A stretch of DNA of 64,000 nt from Chalciporus piperatus (taxonomy: Eukaryota > Basidiomycota > Agaricomycetes > Boletales > Boletaceae). Both the position numbers and the translations under genes were made by a program. The notes beneath the pieces are model-generated. The model searched no databases, had not been told where the DNA came from, and was given only the letters and a program-made list of their open reading frames with translations. The stretch is taken from assembly GCA_038093975.1 (NCBI GenBank), contig JBBPTG010000102.1, forward strand, positions 25,385 through 89,384. Reading direction: 5' to 3'. Of this stretch, positions 1-11,338 are shown one piece after another. Within the stretch, counting starts at the first letter, position 1; the number at the start of each line of letters is the position of its first letter.

Positions 1-2766
1 GGAATCCAAGTTGCTGTGGAATCCTCCCCATCCTGGCCATGCGGTCTGCGAGAAGCTGAGGCGGGAAATCAACATGAAACGAGGTCTCAACCTGAGTACG
101 TTCATCGTGATACGTCTGTGCTTGCTTTGGAATCGCGTTCTTACCTGGAGGTGTCGTAGAGGACTACAATGATCTTCACGCCTACTCAGTGTCTGACTAC
201 AACTTTTGGCTGGACTTGTGGCAATTTTTGGGTATCATCGCTTCTGTTCAACCTCAACCGAACAAGGTATGTACCATGTACTGTTGTCAATCGAAACGAC
301 CCTCTCATCCCAATACGGCGATACCCAACTACTGTATAGATTATTGTACCAGGCACTATCCCTGAACGTCCATCCTGGTTTCCGGGAACCCGTCTTAACT
401 ATGCCGAGAACCTCCTCTGGAGGAATGACGGCGGCATCGCTATCACCGCGGCCTATGAATATGACCTTCACCCAACGAGCGCGGACAAAGCTCAATTTAG
501 TGGTGTTAAGCACTACACCTACCGCGAGTTGAGGGAAATGGTGCGGGTCATGGCTGCTGGAATGAAGAGAGTCGGTGTGCGTGTCGGTGATAGAGTTGCT
601 GGTATGTTCAAGGAACGCTCGTTGCAGGGAATGGATACTGAATTGAGGACGCATCTCTATTCTTTGATCCTCCCCATGTAACAGCTATCATTACGAACTC
701 CATCGCCGGTGTCGTTATAGCTCTGGCAGCTGCCTCGATCGGTGCCGCATTCTCGAGCACGTCGACGGATATGGGTGCCTCTGCCATCCTCGACAGGTAT
801 CACCAAATTCGGCCCAAAATCCTTTTTGCTTCCTCTGAGACAGTTTATGCGGGAAAGACGATCAACACCGCTCAAAAGATTGCGGAGGTGGTGAGGAATT
901 TGAGATCGGGTGGATATGGGCTCGAAAGAGCCGTCGTACTGGGAAGTGAGAAAACTGGGAATCTGGTCGAAGTCCCTGGCTGGTAGGCTTCCTGTCTCTT
1001 GTGCATTGGAGGATTTCTGACTCGTGTCTGCGTATAGCGTCACTATCCGCGCTTTTCTTACTCCCTTGTCCGCGAAGGAGGACTATCCATTGACTTTTGA
1101 ACAGCTTCCGTTTGATCATCCCTTGTATATTCTATACTCGTCGGGAACCAGTGGGTCACCGAAATGCATTGTTCATACTGCAGGGGTGAGCCTGGTCTTC
1201 TCTTCAAGGAATTGTCGTCTGATTTCACCTCGGATTCACGCAGGGCGCGCTGATGAACAGCAAGAAGGATCGATATGTTGGTCTCGGAGTACTACCCACC
1301 GATATCTATTTTCAATATACTACTGTGCGTACACGTCCAGCCTTCGAGAGATTATAATCTCATTTGAAGTACAGACCGGATGGGTGATGTGGCCATTGAT
1401 GCTCATAGGCCTTGCATGTGGAGCACGCATTGTGTTGTACGAAGGCTCCCCCTTCTACCCGGACGTGAAGGAATATCTCACATTCATAGACTGGATAGGG
1501 TAGGATACTCTACCCCAAGCTTCGATATAAGCTTTCCCTCATATCATTGGCCTACGCAGGGTGACAGTCCTCGGCACCTCTCCACGTTTCCTAGCTGAAG
1601 TGCGGGCACGCAATGTGAACCCCCTCTCCATCTCTTCGTCATCTACACCTTTCTCTGGCCTTCGCGAAATGACGGTGACGGGTTCGGTACTGACGCCTCG
1701 GCTTATGACCTGGGCCCACAAAGCATTCGGAGGGAATTTACATATTGGTAACTCCAGTGGAGGGACAGATGTTTTTTGTTCTTGTAAGTTCGGTCTCCTC
1801 CCCCAACCTTGGAAGGTTCTTGTAAGAGAAAGCTTACCTTAGCCCACAGTTGCGACTGCCGTGCTGTCCCTGCCCCTACATGCTGGAGGTTTGTCTCTCT
1901 GTATTTCCATGGGCATTCCTAACTTGAACCACTGCGAGCACAGAACTCCAAGGCCCATCTCTTGGCATGGCAGTCTCTGTCTATTCACCGGATGGAAAAC
2001 CCATCCCCGCCAATGCTGGCATACCTGGGGAACTGGTTATTGCTCGACCACATCCCTCTGTTCCACTATACCTCCTTAACGATACCCCCACCCATGACAA
2101 ATTCCTTTTTACATACTTCCGCACTTTTCCACCCGGCCCTGATGGCACCCCCGTGTGGCACCAAGGTGATTTCGTCGTTCGTAACCCCGCCACGGGTGGT
2201 TTCGTCTTCTTGGGGCGAAGTGATGGTGTTCTTAATCCTAGCGGAGTGCGGTTTGGAAGCGCGGAAATTTATAAGGTCGTCAATGGTGAAACAGAGGGCT
2301 TGGAAGGGGTGGAGGATGCCCTTTGCGTTGGACAAAGGAGGGCTGGTGAAGAAGACGAGAAGGTACTCTTGTTTTTGAAGATGAGGCATGGTCACAAAGG
2401 AAAGGTTGGGAAAGAGTTGAGGGAAAGGGTAAGGAGCGTGATCAGGGGTGATTTGAGTAGGAGACACGTCCCCGCGGGAATCTTTGAAGTGGAGGATATA
2501 CCTGTGAGTGAATTTCTTTCCTGGGTCGGGCGTTTGGAAGATGTGATATCGAGACTGATTTACTTTGGTAGTACACAGTGAACGGTAAGAAGATTGAGAT
2601 TGCAATCAAACAAATTGTCTCCGGTCTCGATGTTGTCCCCAGCGGGACCGTTGCCAACCCTGAATCGTTCAAGCTATACTATAAGTATAGGCAGTTCGAG
2701 GACGTGATAAAGCAGGAGGGAGGCACCGACGTAGGTCCCAGGGTGAAGGCCAAGGCACTATTGTGA
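1..2766 (+). CDS. Acetoacetyl-CoA synthetase (acetoacetate-CoA ligase), 5' partial
   Basis: ATP-dependent ligase of the ANL superfamily that activates acetoacetate to acetoacetyl-CoA in the cytosol for sterol and lipid synthesis. The gene begins left of the window. About ten exons can be followed, split by ~50 nt GT-AG introns. Visible motifs are the early WNPPHPG and YNFWLDLW stretch, WFPGTRLNYAENLL near 400, the AMP-binding loop YSSGTSGSPKCIVH (~1135-1180), the TGWVMWPLM segment (~1377), the adenylate-binding region GNSSGGTDVF, then GVRFGSAEIY (~2245) and the C-terminal VNGKKIEIAIKQIV (~2580) ending in TGA. GVRFGSAEIY plus VNGKK fit acetoacetyl-CoA synthetase better than acetyl-CoA synthetase. 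The frame is intact across all joins I checked. No symbol is given because naming varies in fungi. Confidence 0.9.
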
Positions 2767-3834
2767 GATGGGACAAACATACGAGCGATGTCGATCTATC
2801 TGGTGTGCTGCTCTGCTTCCTGTCTTGATAACGCCTTTTGAATCTGTAGCACCTGAGTTATACCAAAATATCATTGCTGAGCGCAAACATTGGAACTGAA
2901 AGTAGGTACAACATGTTCAGCAATATGATCGTCAAAGTAATACCGCACACTACCGAAATACGAGCAAGGGGTAACTTTTGTCAATGGGCCCACTCGGTCA
3001 TCGGTGACTTTTCATGGAACTTGCTTTGTCCGGAACCAGCTGAGTTGAATAACCTCCCCGGGGCCCTCGAGAGGATCGACACTAATGTGTACTTACTCCG
3101 CTCTGGGGTATCAGTAAAGGGACCAAGGGTTGTCATCTCCAGTGCCAGGAACCGCCGCGCCGAAAGATGTCTCATTCATGGACCACCTCATCTCTCAGTT
3201 TATTTGCCAGCGCCGAGAGTGCATCTACGGGGAGAGTTATGTAAGCTAGAGACTTGTATTCCGAGGTATGGCATGCTGCCCGTCGGCCGGCTGCGTTTCG
3301 TTTGCGAGCATGATCACAACTGCATGGTGCTCGGTAATGAACCTTTCATGTGCGCCATCAAGCGACAGTGTCATGGACTTTATCCCTGATTGCGTATTCA
3401 CCAGAAAAAAGAGATAGTATGGGAACTCCGATTTCTTGATGCCCGACGGCATCATGCGTAAGTAATCCAACAACTGAAGCTATCAGATTGCGGGGAAGTA
3501 ACATACATTCCACAGCGTGAGTTCACCGTTCCATGGCCGCGTCTGGCATAAAATTTTCTTCAACAAGGGCAGTCCAAAATGATAACTGGTGTTTCTAGTG
3601 ATGAACCGGTGGGTTGCGGTAAGAGAAGGAAAACTGGCGAGAGGATCTCCTTCGCGAGTTGCCCAACCAGCAATCGCGTGATTCCCAGGCCGGGCCCGAA
3701 GTTTTCTGATAGGGACTGCTGTAGACCGAGATCGACGAGGTGCAGATTGGGTGCAGACAATGATCGCCTACAATAACCCCTCGAATGGGGGTCTACTCGA
3801 TTGACGACCCTGACTCGGACCAATTCATTGTCAG
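2767..3834. other. Intergenic, no supported gene
   Basis: About 1.07 kb between the synthetase and the F-box gene. Short open frames exist on both strands, the longest near 2874-3389, but none shows family motifs or convincing splice structure. I read it as the synthetase 3' region plus the upstream region of the next gene. Confidence 0.4.
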
Positions 3835-5458
3835 ATGTCCGGACCCTCTCCACCGTCGGACAGCACGATGGAGCCTCCCACCGCATCGACACGCAACCCC
3901 CTGCTACTCCCAGAATTATTTGACGTCGTATTAGACCATCTCTCAAAGTATCATGACCTTGAGGCTGGTCGTCACCACGACCGAAGGCTGGTGAAGGAAG
4001 AGGAACGAGGAGCGCTATTGGCCTTGGCTCGAACTTGTCGAGATTTTTCAAACCCTTCACTCGACCGCTTAGCTTGGTTCGCTCTCACCGCTTATTAAGT
4101 GCTATGGCGGAAACACCGGACGAATCTGGGTTGTGAAGTCATTGGTAAAGAGTTTTCTCTTATTCATATCGGCTCTAATCACACTGGCAGACCCCGCCAA
4201 CTTCCGGTGAATTGGACATCATTCGTCGGTACTCCCCACGGATCAGGACACTCTATGTGCTCGACGCTCCTTCTCTGCTGCTCTTGGGATGCATTGGCTT
4301 GCAATCCTCCTCTTTCTTTCCCAACCTCACCAGTCTCGTCTATGATGATACCTACCCCAGCGAATATGGTATTCCCGCTGTGCCATTTGGCACACTCGCG
4401 TGTTTACTCAGTCCCAAAGTCACCTCCCTGGAACTCCAGTTTACTGGAAAGATCGACGGAGTAGAGACATTTCTCCGGGACTTGCATCAAATCTGTCCGA
4501 ATCTCAGATCCTTCACATCCAAACACAATGAATCTAGAGGGAATCGAGACCTACAAACCCTCCACCACATCCCTGACCTCTCCGGCTTTAGGAATCTTCA
4601 CTCTGACACCCTGAAGACGCCCATTGACCACATCACTTTCGAAAATATTTCCATGTCTCCCCTTCCTCGAGCATTCTCCGCAGTGGTTGATCGCAAACAA
4701 TGGGACCCAATGACATACCATTTTACCATGTTAAGCATGTGGTCCTGGAGGTCTGGAATCTCAACATTGTCACCAATTTGCTGCAACCTGTTGATCAGGC
4801 ATTCGACTACATCGATGTCCGGGTCGATTGGGAAGGTCAATCAGATACTGGACCCACTGCTGACAGTGTATATGCATTCTTCAATGCACTGGCCTCCCAT
4901 CAGCTTGCCAATTCCCTGCAGACAATTCAACTTACACAGCCTCAAAGCGGTCTAACGATAGTTAACCCTCTGTCCTTCGCCCTCCCCTCGCTTCTTACAT
5001 CCTTTCGTCGTCTGGAGACACTTGTGATCGATTTGGGTAATTTTTCTATCGACGACAGACAGTTAGCCGAGTTGGCTTGTCTTCGGAACTCCCTCCAGGT
5101 CTTGGAGCTGCCTTGTCTGGCTGGACCTTGGTCGTTGGCAAAGCATCCGACTCTCCAAGGAATTCTATCATTGGCCGGATCTTGCCAGCGGCTTAAACAG
5201 CTCACTCTGTCCATCGACGCTAGGGATATCCCGCAAGATACGGATCCAAACATCCAGAATACTACTCTCGAGGATGTGTCATTTCTATACTCCCCGATCG
5301 ACGATCCAGGAGGAGTGGCGGACTTTATCTCTAAACATTTTTCGTCGGTGACGTATGTCGCATGGCCTTGGATAGTAAATGCCTCCCCTTGGCAGGAATA
5401 CCAGGGGCGTTGGGAGGATGTCAACGAGAAGCTTCAGGCAGCTGGGAGGAGTGATTGA
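3835..5458 (+). CDS. F-box / leucine-rich-repeat-like protein with two frame discontinuities
   Basis: The start at 3835 gives an N-terminal tail followed by an F-box-like segment, LLLPELFDVVLDHLSK, then LARTCRDFSNPSLDRL. This layout is typical of the large F-box families of agaricomycetes, which link substrates to SCF ubiquitin ligases. After SLDRLAW the frame meets a stop at 4096, but the +1 frame continues with SLSPLIKCYGG up to a good intron at 4145-4190. The next exon has LRR-like hydrophobic periodicity. Near 4683-4735 the frame changes again. A 53-nt GT-AG intron with a poor donor could explain that, or a second indel. The last part runs to TGA at 5458 and carries the Leu-rich end (SLQVLELPCLAG). 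It is either a pseudogene, a gene with an unusual short intron, or affected by sequence errors. Confidence 0.55.
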
Positions 5459-7231
5459 TACAAATAATTCTGTGTCGTGCATACCAATCCCCGGTAAATT
5501 ACTTCGTTGCCATTGCAAGACTGTGTACCAGCTAATTATGTAACTGAGTGAGTAGGTGAACATCCATATGGCCGAAGTTAAGGGGCAGCACCCGCCACTC
5601 GTCGAAGGAAGAACGATGGACGGATCGAATGCGCGAGCGGGGGTCTTGGTCATCGCTCATGTGCGTCATGGGCTACCAGCGTGGCCGTACTCGCCACCCC
5701 AATGTCATTCTCGCGAAGACGCTAGTCACTGTATACATGCCGTGGATCCAGGACGGTTCGATATGCAACATGCTTGTGCCCTTGATGCAGTAACACCTAC
5801 CGACGACGACAGGTTTTATGAACTTCATGTCACACACCAGCAGCAATTCCGTACTATCCTTGCCCCTTGCTCTTCGACCCAATTGTCGATCTCACCAAGG
5901 GATATCCACGAGTTGGTTTCCTGAACTTCGACGTTCAGAGGAACCCCGACTACGAAGATGACGGATCTTATTCCGCATATGATCACTGCGTTTTCCTTGA
6001 TGCTATCACCCAATACCGATATGTCGAACTCATTCTACCGAACAACAGTGGTGGATCCGACCATGGTGCCTCGGACAATCCTCCAAGAACATACAGCGTA
6101 ACCACGTATTCATATGCAGGAACTCCTCTCTTTCAGACAATGTGTGGCCTATGACTTCATTCTGGCATCCCCTAACGGTCACCTCCGCGGAATTTTCCAC
6201 ACTCCCGCGGAAATGGTGTGCAAACTCTCAGTGACAGACTTGACGAGTTTCCGAGGACGGCTATCGCTAGGGTCGGGAATTTCTCCCCGGGCGAGATTTC
6301 AGATTCCATCCGCTTGACTTCAATGGGGTCGAAGGACGAGTTTTCGCCACCGTACAAGCTCAGTGGTATTCCCAATGCTGAACTTTGGCGTTAGACGCCA
6401 AGCTATGGTTCCCAAGCGGTGATCCTCGGCACCGTGGAGACTCTGAGACAATGCGTTAGGGGTCGGTTTGCCTCTGTGGTGACCCTACATCGCTATTCCG
6501 CGGAGGTGAGCGAGGATGTTGCGACTGGCTATGACGCAATGTTACTCCTACAAGCACATCTCTGTACCTAGATGAATCCAGGACATTTGGTGTCAAAGCA
6601 AAGATGCGTTGCGTACAAAGAGATGGACGAGGAGAATAGGGTCTGTCGGTGTGGCTGTTCGACGTTGCTGATTGCCTACTCCGTCGTGTGCTCATATGCC
6701 AAGAGGTGATAGGCGTGAGCTCTTGATTCAGTTAAGGCTGTCAAGCATGTCAAGGCCGATCACACCACAGCTGAGCTCCCGCTTAGTGGCAGAGTCTCTG
6801 CGGAACGGCCGCAGCGATGCGGTTTAGGGGTATAAATCACGTGGGTCTACTCAATATTGTGGCTGCGCAACTCTATAGCAGTTTCGGCTTTGCCACCATC
6901 ATGATGGTGAGTCGACCATCGCAAGCGACAAAGGTAGGCAAGAAACCGGACCGCTGAATCTGTTGACAGAAATAACATGTGGCCATTCAAGCTATGGTCC
7001 AGGGATCGAGTTTTGCGAAACAGGGGCCGTTGAAATGACGGAGCGATCACTATTACATTCGATTGAATTGACCCATTTATTTGACCTCACTCCGTTGTGG
7101 CCAATTCATTATAGGATCAGATAAGAACAGACGCATTTTCATCTTTAGAGGGGTACGGCCAACTTTCCACCCACCTTGCAGCCTACCTCAACACCCACTT
7201 GCACCCAAGTTCCTCTTGAAAGTAGGTCACG
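5459..7231. other. Long intergenic region, no confident gene
   Basis: About 1.77 kb. Overlapping open frames at 5556-5924, 5867-6154 and 6114-6317 (+) have no recognisable domain and no consistent splice links, so I do not call them genes. A TATA-like tataaat lies at 6831, but it is 400 bp from the next start and may be unrelated. Confidence 0.3.
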
Positions 7232-8237
7232 ATGGTTTCCTCTACCCTTTTCGCTGTCTTGGCTGTTTTCTCTTCGCTTGTGACTGTCAATGGGGCCGTC
7301 GTCCAGCGAGATGGGACTTTCGTGAGTGCTGTCGTTGTTTGGGGTCGTGCTGGCTGATTCATGTAGACTTTCATGTCGCCCCAGCCGACGTCTCCTACCT
7401 CTGTAAGTACTTCTCCGACCGCCACCACGACCGCTAGCGTCACGCATACTACCACTGCGAGCACCACTCCGACCACGACTGCTACTACTGCTACTACCAC
7501 TCCCACCGTGAGCACCACTCCGACTACCACTGCGACTACCACTGCGACTGCCGTGAGCACCACCCCCACTACCACAAAGACCACCCAGACTACCACGTCC
7601 ACTACCCCCACCATTACCCCGACTACCACCAGTACCAGTTCCATTTCGGTTACCACTACTGCCAGCACTACCCCTACCAAAACTACCAGCGCCACTGTCC
7701 CTGTTACCACCAGCACCAGCGCTACACAGTGCCCCGTTACAGTCACTGTTAGCTCTACATGTCCTCCCGCGACTACGACTTCCAGTACCGCTTCCCGTAC
7801 TAAGACGGCGACGGCGACGGCGTCTGCCACTGGTAGTCCCGGCACCGTTAGTTGCGACTCAGCTCAGACATGGCAAGCTGACTTCGCGGTAAGGCTCGTT
7901 TGTCCTTGGAAATCTGAACCGATGCTGACTATTCTCTCAGTACACTGCTGGAAACCAGGTAATCTTCAACAACCAGTTGTTCACGGCGATCCAGTGGACT
8001 TTCAATAATGCTCCGCCGGCCCACGCCGACCAATGGACTCTGAGCGGCACCTGTGCTCAGCCTATCAACAACAAGGCCAACTGCAACGGCGTTTCCGCCT
8101 GGCAGAGTACCACTGCGTACAACTCTGGAAGCACGGTCACGTTCAATGGTCGTCTCTGGCGCTCTGTGCAGTGGAGCGAGTCCAATACTCCAGGTGACAC
8201 TTCTGGTTCGTGGCAGGATCTCGGCGTGTGTGCTTAA
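7232..8237 (+). CDS. Secreted protein with Thr-rich linker and two CBM5/12-like chitin-binding modules
   Basis: Three exons (7232-7321, 7367-7888, 7941-8237) give a 302-residue protein. Residues 1-21 form a clear signal peptide (MVSSTLFAVLAVFSSLVTVNG). Next comes an extreme Thr/Ser/Pro linker of about 130 residues, likely O-glycosylated. The C-terminal half has two repeats of a ~45-residue aromatic module: TWQADFAYTAGNQVIFNN... ending LSGTC, and AWQSTTAYNSGSTVTFNG... ending LGVC. The spacing W-x6-Y-x3-(D/S)xVxFN-x2-L(F/W)-x8-P...W matches carbohydrate-binding family 5/12, which binds chitin. There is no catalytic domain. A role at the fungal cell wall or in chitin recognition is inferred. The intron at 7889-7940 splits the first module, and the frame is intact. 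Confidence 0.75.
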
Positions 8238-8967
8238 GCGGATAGTTTCTTCCGAGTTGGTGTTAGCTTTCTTATTTGCATAGAACACTTTTTGTTTGTG
8301 AACTTTTTTATTGTTATTCTATTTCTCTCGTTATTTGAAGTGCGCATCTTGTATCTTCGGTTTACTTGTACATCGTGATCGGACACTTGGTGAATATTGA
8401 ATGTCGAGTATGTACGTTTTTACCCCGAATGTTCCCGAACACTTCTCCGCACGAACTCCCAGATGGACCTACAAGGTTAAGTTCGGTCTCTAACATCTCC
8501 AGCTCTTTCGACATTTCCAGAATCGTTGGTGCATGGCGTAGCAGTTAAGTTACTTAGATTAAAGAACGTGATGAGGACCGCGTCGGGCACACTTCCTTCA
8601 GTTGGCTGTGATCGTTCCGATTGACCTAAATATGTATATGCGAAGTCACCGACTGCCGCTAGGCTGGTTCACCGGGTTCACGGGTCTCTTCACTGAACGG
8701 CCACGAACAAACTCAAACGACAATATAAACGCTCGCGAAATTGGCCGGGAAGCGTCTTGTGAGTCAACAATACTCCCTTTGACCGAGTTATTCAACATTT
8801 CGAAAGGCGCCTCTCTCCTTGCGCCCTCGCCTCTAGTGCGCCATTGTTATCCTTAACTTTTTGTCCTCCAAGCGGCCAGTAGCCAAGCAGGCCAACTGGC
8901 GCCCTTATAACCACGCCTTGTACGTGCTCATCGTCTTATTCCCCGTCCGATCGTCGCTGATGAACCC
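8238..8967. other. Intergenic, no supported gene
   Basis: About 730 bp holding the 3' region of the chitin-binding protein gene and the upstream region of the next gene. I see no conserved coding frame or RNA gene. Confidence 0.4.
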
Positions 8968-11059
8968 ATGGGCACCTACCAGTCGAAAAGGTCGTATCAT
9001 CAATCCCCCACGATGGCTTCCTCAGTTCAAGGATGGCACCCGAATCCAAAGCTCATGCAACCACCGCCGCAACATCCACCACCTGGAGCTCCACCACCTG
9101 GTTGGGCGGGCACCTGGCCTCCTAACAACGTTGCTTTTCCACCAGGATATCCTGGTCCACCTCCCGCGCCCTCAGGTTCAGGCGTCCATCCTCAGTGGGG
9201 CACTGGACATTGGCAGTTCAATCCCCACGCCCCACCACAGAACGGTCATAATGGTCATCATGGTCCACCACAGTATTGGGCCCCTGGGATGGGTTGGGAT
9301 CAGAATCAGAATCAGAATCACAACCCGTATAAACGAGTTCCGAAACGGGGGTCTCCGACTTATTGGAATACGAAATTGAGCGAGAATGGGCTTGGGTTGG
9401 AAGGGATGGTAAAGAGGTATGTTTCGCATTTCGTAGTCTAGGACTTGCGAGGAGGACGGGTTGGATCGTGGCTGACGATTGCTTTTCTATCGCGATCTGT
9501 AGAAAGGATCCGTCAGAGTATAACGATCAAGAGCCGCATACCCCTTGGATATGGAATCCACCGAGTTTGCTGCAGGAGGACGGTGCGAGTCGTGCGACGC
9601 CGACTCGAGATTTCAATACTCGCAGGACTGGATCGTCGGATAGCGGTCTTCGCAACGCGTCCGCGCCGACACGAGAGGGTCAGAGCAGTAGCAGTAGGGG
9701 ACCACCATCACAGGAGGGTTCAAGTACTCAAGCACACAGCCAGACACCGCAAAGGACGTCTTCCATGCGGGCGGATTACTTTTATAGTGCTCGGGGAGGC
9801 GCCCAAGACACCCCTACCAATGCTGCTCCGTCTGGACCTGCCAGACATGGTTCGGAGCCCGCTGTGGGATCTGCGGACCCGTCCACATCCACTCCGCATC
9901 ATCGTTCCGTTGGTCGTACAGCATCGTATCCTGCACCAACACAGACGAGCACCAACCCTCAAAGTCGATCCGCGCCAGCACATCAAACCACGTTCACACA
10001 GGAGCCCGAGTCTTACACCTCTAATCGTGGGCTTCAGCCAACGTTCTCGGCGAACGTCATTCGCACCCCGACTCATTACCAACAAGCTCGTCGGAGTGCC
10101 GAGGAGGCACCTTCGAGTTATCACTCTCGCTCTCCATCGGGGGCGGGTCATTCGTCGTCAACGCCTTCACGTCCTGAAACGTTAACGAGACAGGCATCGT
10201 TACCCAATCCACCTTCCTCTCGAGATGTGTACTCGAACTTTGTCGAGGACATGTCCAGCTCTCTAACCTCGACCACGCCTTCTCGAACGCGAGGTGCGAC
10301 TGCGCCGCTCTCGCGCAGTCGCACGGAACCTGTTCTCAATGTCAATCTCTCCACGATACACGAATCATCGTCTTCGTCTTCCGCTGTCTCGAGTGGCGAA
10401 CAGTTCTTTGCGCCTTTACCAGATCCATCAACGAGTTCCGAAGAGAGCTCTGGGTCATCGTCTGAATCATCGCCTGAATCATCTCCCCAACCAAGAGCTA
10501 GACGATCCCCCTATGAAAGTGGACATCAGACTCCAGAGCGATCACCTCTCTATCGTGATCGTGATCGTCGTCCGTCACCATACGCGAGTCGAATTTCGCC
10601 CTCCCCTTCCCCGAATATTCATCCCATCCAGCCGCCCTATTCAAGCGGTGGCAGACGGGACAACCAACTTCCACCTCCACCCGTCCTCCAATCAAACGTC
10701 GAATTCTCCCGACCGCCCGTCCAAGAACCCCCACCAGCGCACTACTCGCGCAAAGTTCGCATGGGGTGCTGGAATAAACGAGGTGACCACCTCACGCCTG
10801 ATTCGTTCGTCGTCTATGCGCCGGAAGACCGTGCGTATCCGGAGGAGCTGAGGGATTATCCGGATGAGAGGGAGGGATACATGGATCAACGTGGGGGCTG
10901 TTTTCCTTGGGTGGAGAGACCAGAGTTACCGTCGTCGTTGCCGCGTCGTGGAAGGCCGCCTGCGCAGCCTTATGAGAGTGTGAGTTTTATTTTGGTCCTA
11001 CTGCGCATGGTACTGATTTGGACTGTGTCTAGTTCGTGGTATACACATATATTCCCTGA
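8968..11059 (+). CDS. Conserved basidiomycete-type Pro/Ser-rich protein of unknown function
   Basis: Three exons (8968-9416, 9503-10979, 11033-11059) join in frame to about 650 residues. The start at 8968 could also be the second Met at 9013. The N-terminus is rich in Pro, Gly and His (PPPGAPPPGW, a QNQNQNHN run), suggesting a disordered, sticky region. A short aromatic block (SPTYWNTKLSENGLGLEGM) ends at the first intron, and DPSEYNDQEPHTPWIWNPP follows it. The middle 350 residues are Ser/Thr/Pro-rich with an acidic Ser tract. Near the C-terminus an ordered segment, MGCWNKRGDHLTPDSFVVYA, is followed by a charged stretch. The last exon adds only eight residues and the stop. I do not recognise a characterised family, and nuclear or RNA-granule localisation would be a guess. 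Confidence 0.7.
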
Positions 11060-11338
11060 AACGAGAGGAGTCATACCCAATTGCTCAATGTATTTATCCG
11101 AGTACTAGTGCTATCTATCCAAGATTAAAGGTACTCATCCATAACGAAGACAGAAAGGTTCTAGGAGAAAGAATTTGTATAAGTAGACCATAAATAGTAC
11201 ATGTACACAGACAAAGGTACAACAATGCAATTCGTACAAGTTACAAACATCAGAGGAAGCATGAAGAGAGATTGCGGCGAACAAATACAGGACCTGGGAA
11301 TAATAAAAAAGGAAGGGAAAGAGAACGGAACACAAGAA

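Noticed and set aside
5556..6317. Three overlapping plus-strand ORFs as a possible gene
   Set aside because: No motif, no coherent splice links and no start context.
7401..7435. Possible intron gtaagt...gctag in the Thr-rich linker
   Set aside because: Only 35 nt, and the read-through is in frame and of the same Thr-rich composition.
7183..7845. 220-codon Val-rich minus-strand ORF
   Set aside because: It is the antisense shadow of the Thr-rich linker of the chitin-binding protein.
9445..10851. Long out-of-frame ORFs (9445-10185, 10294-10851)
   Set aside because: Shadows of the Ser/Pro/Arg-rich coding exon at 9503-10979.
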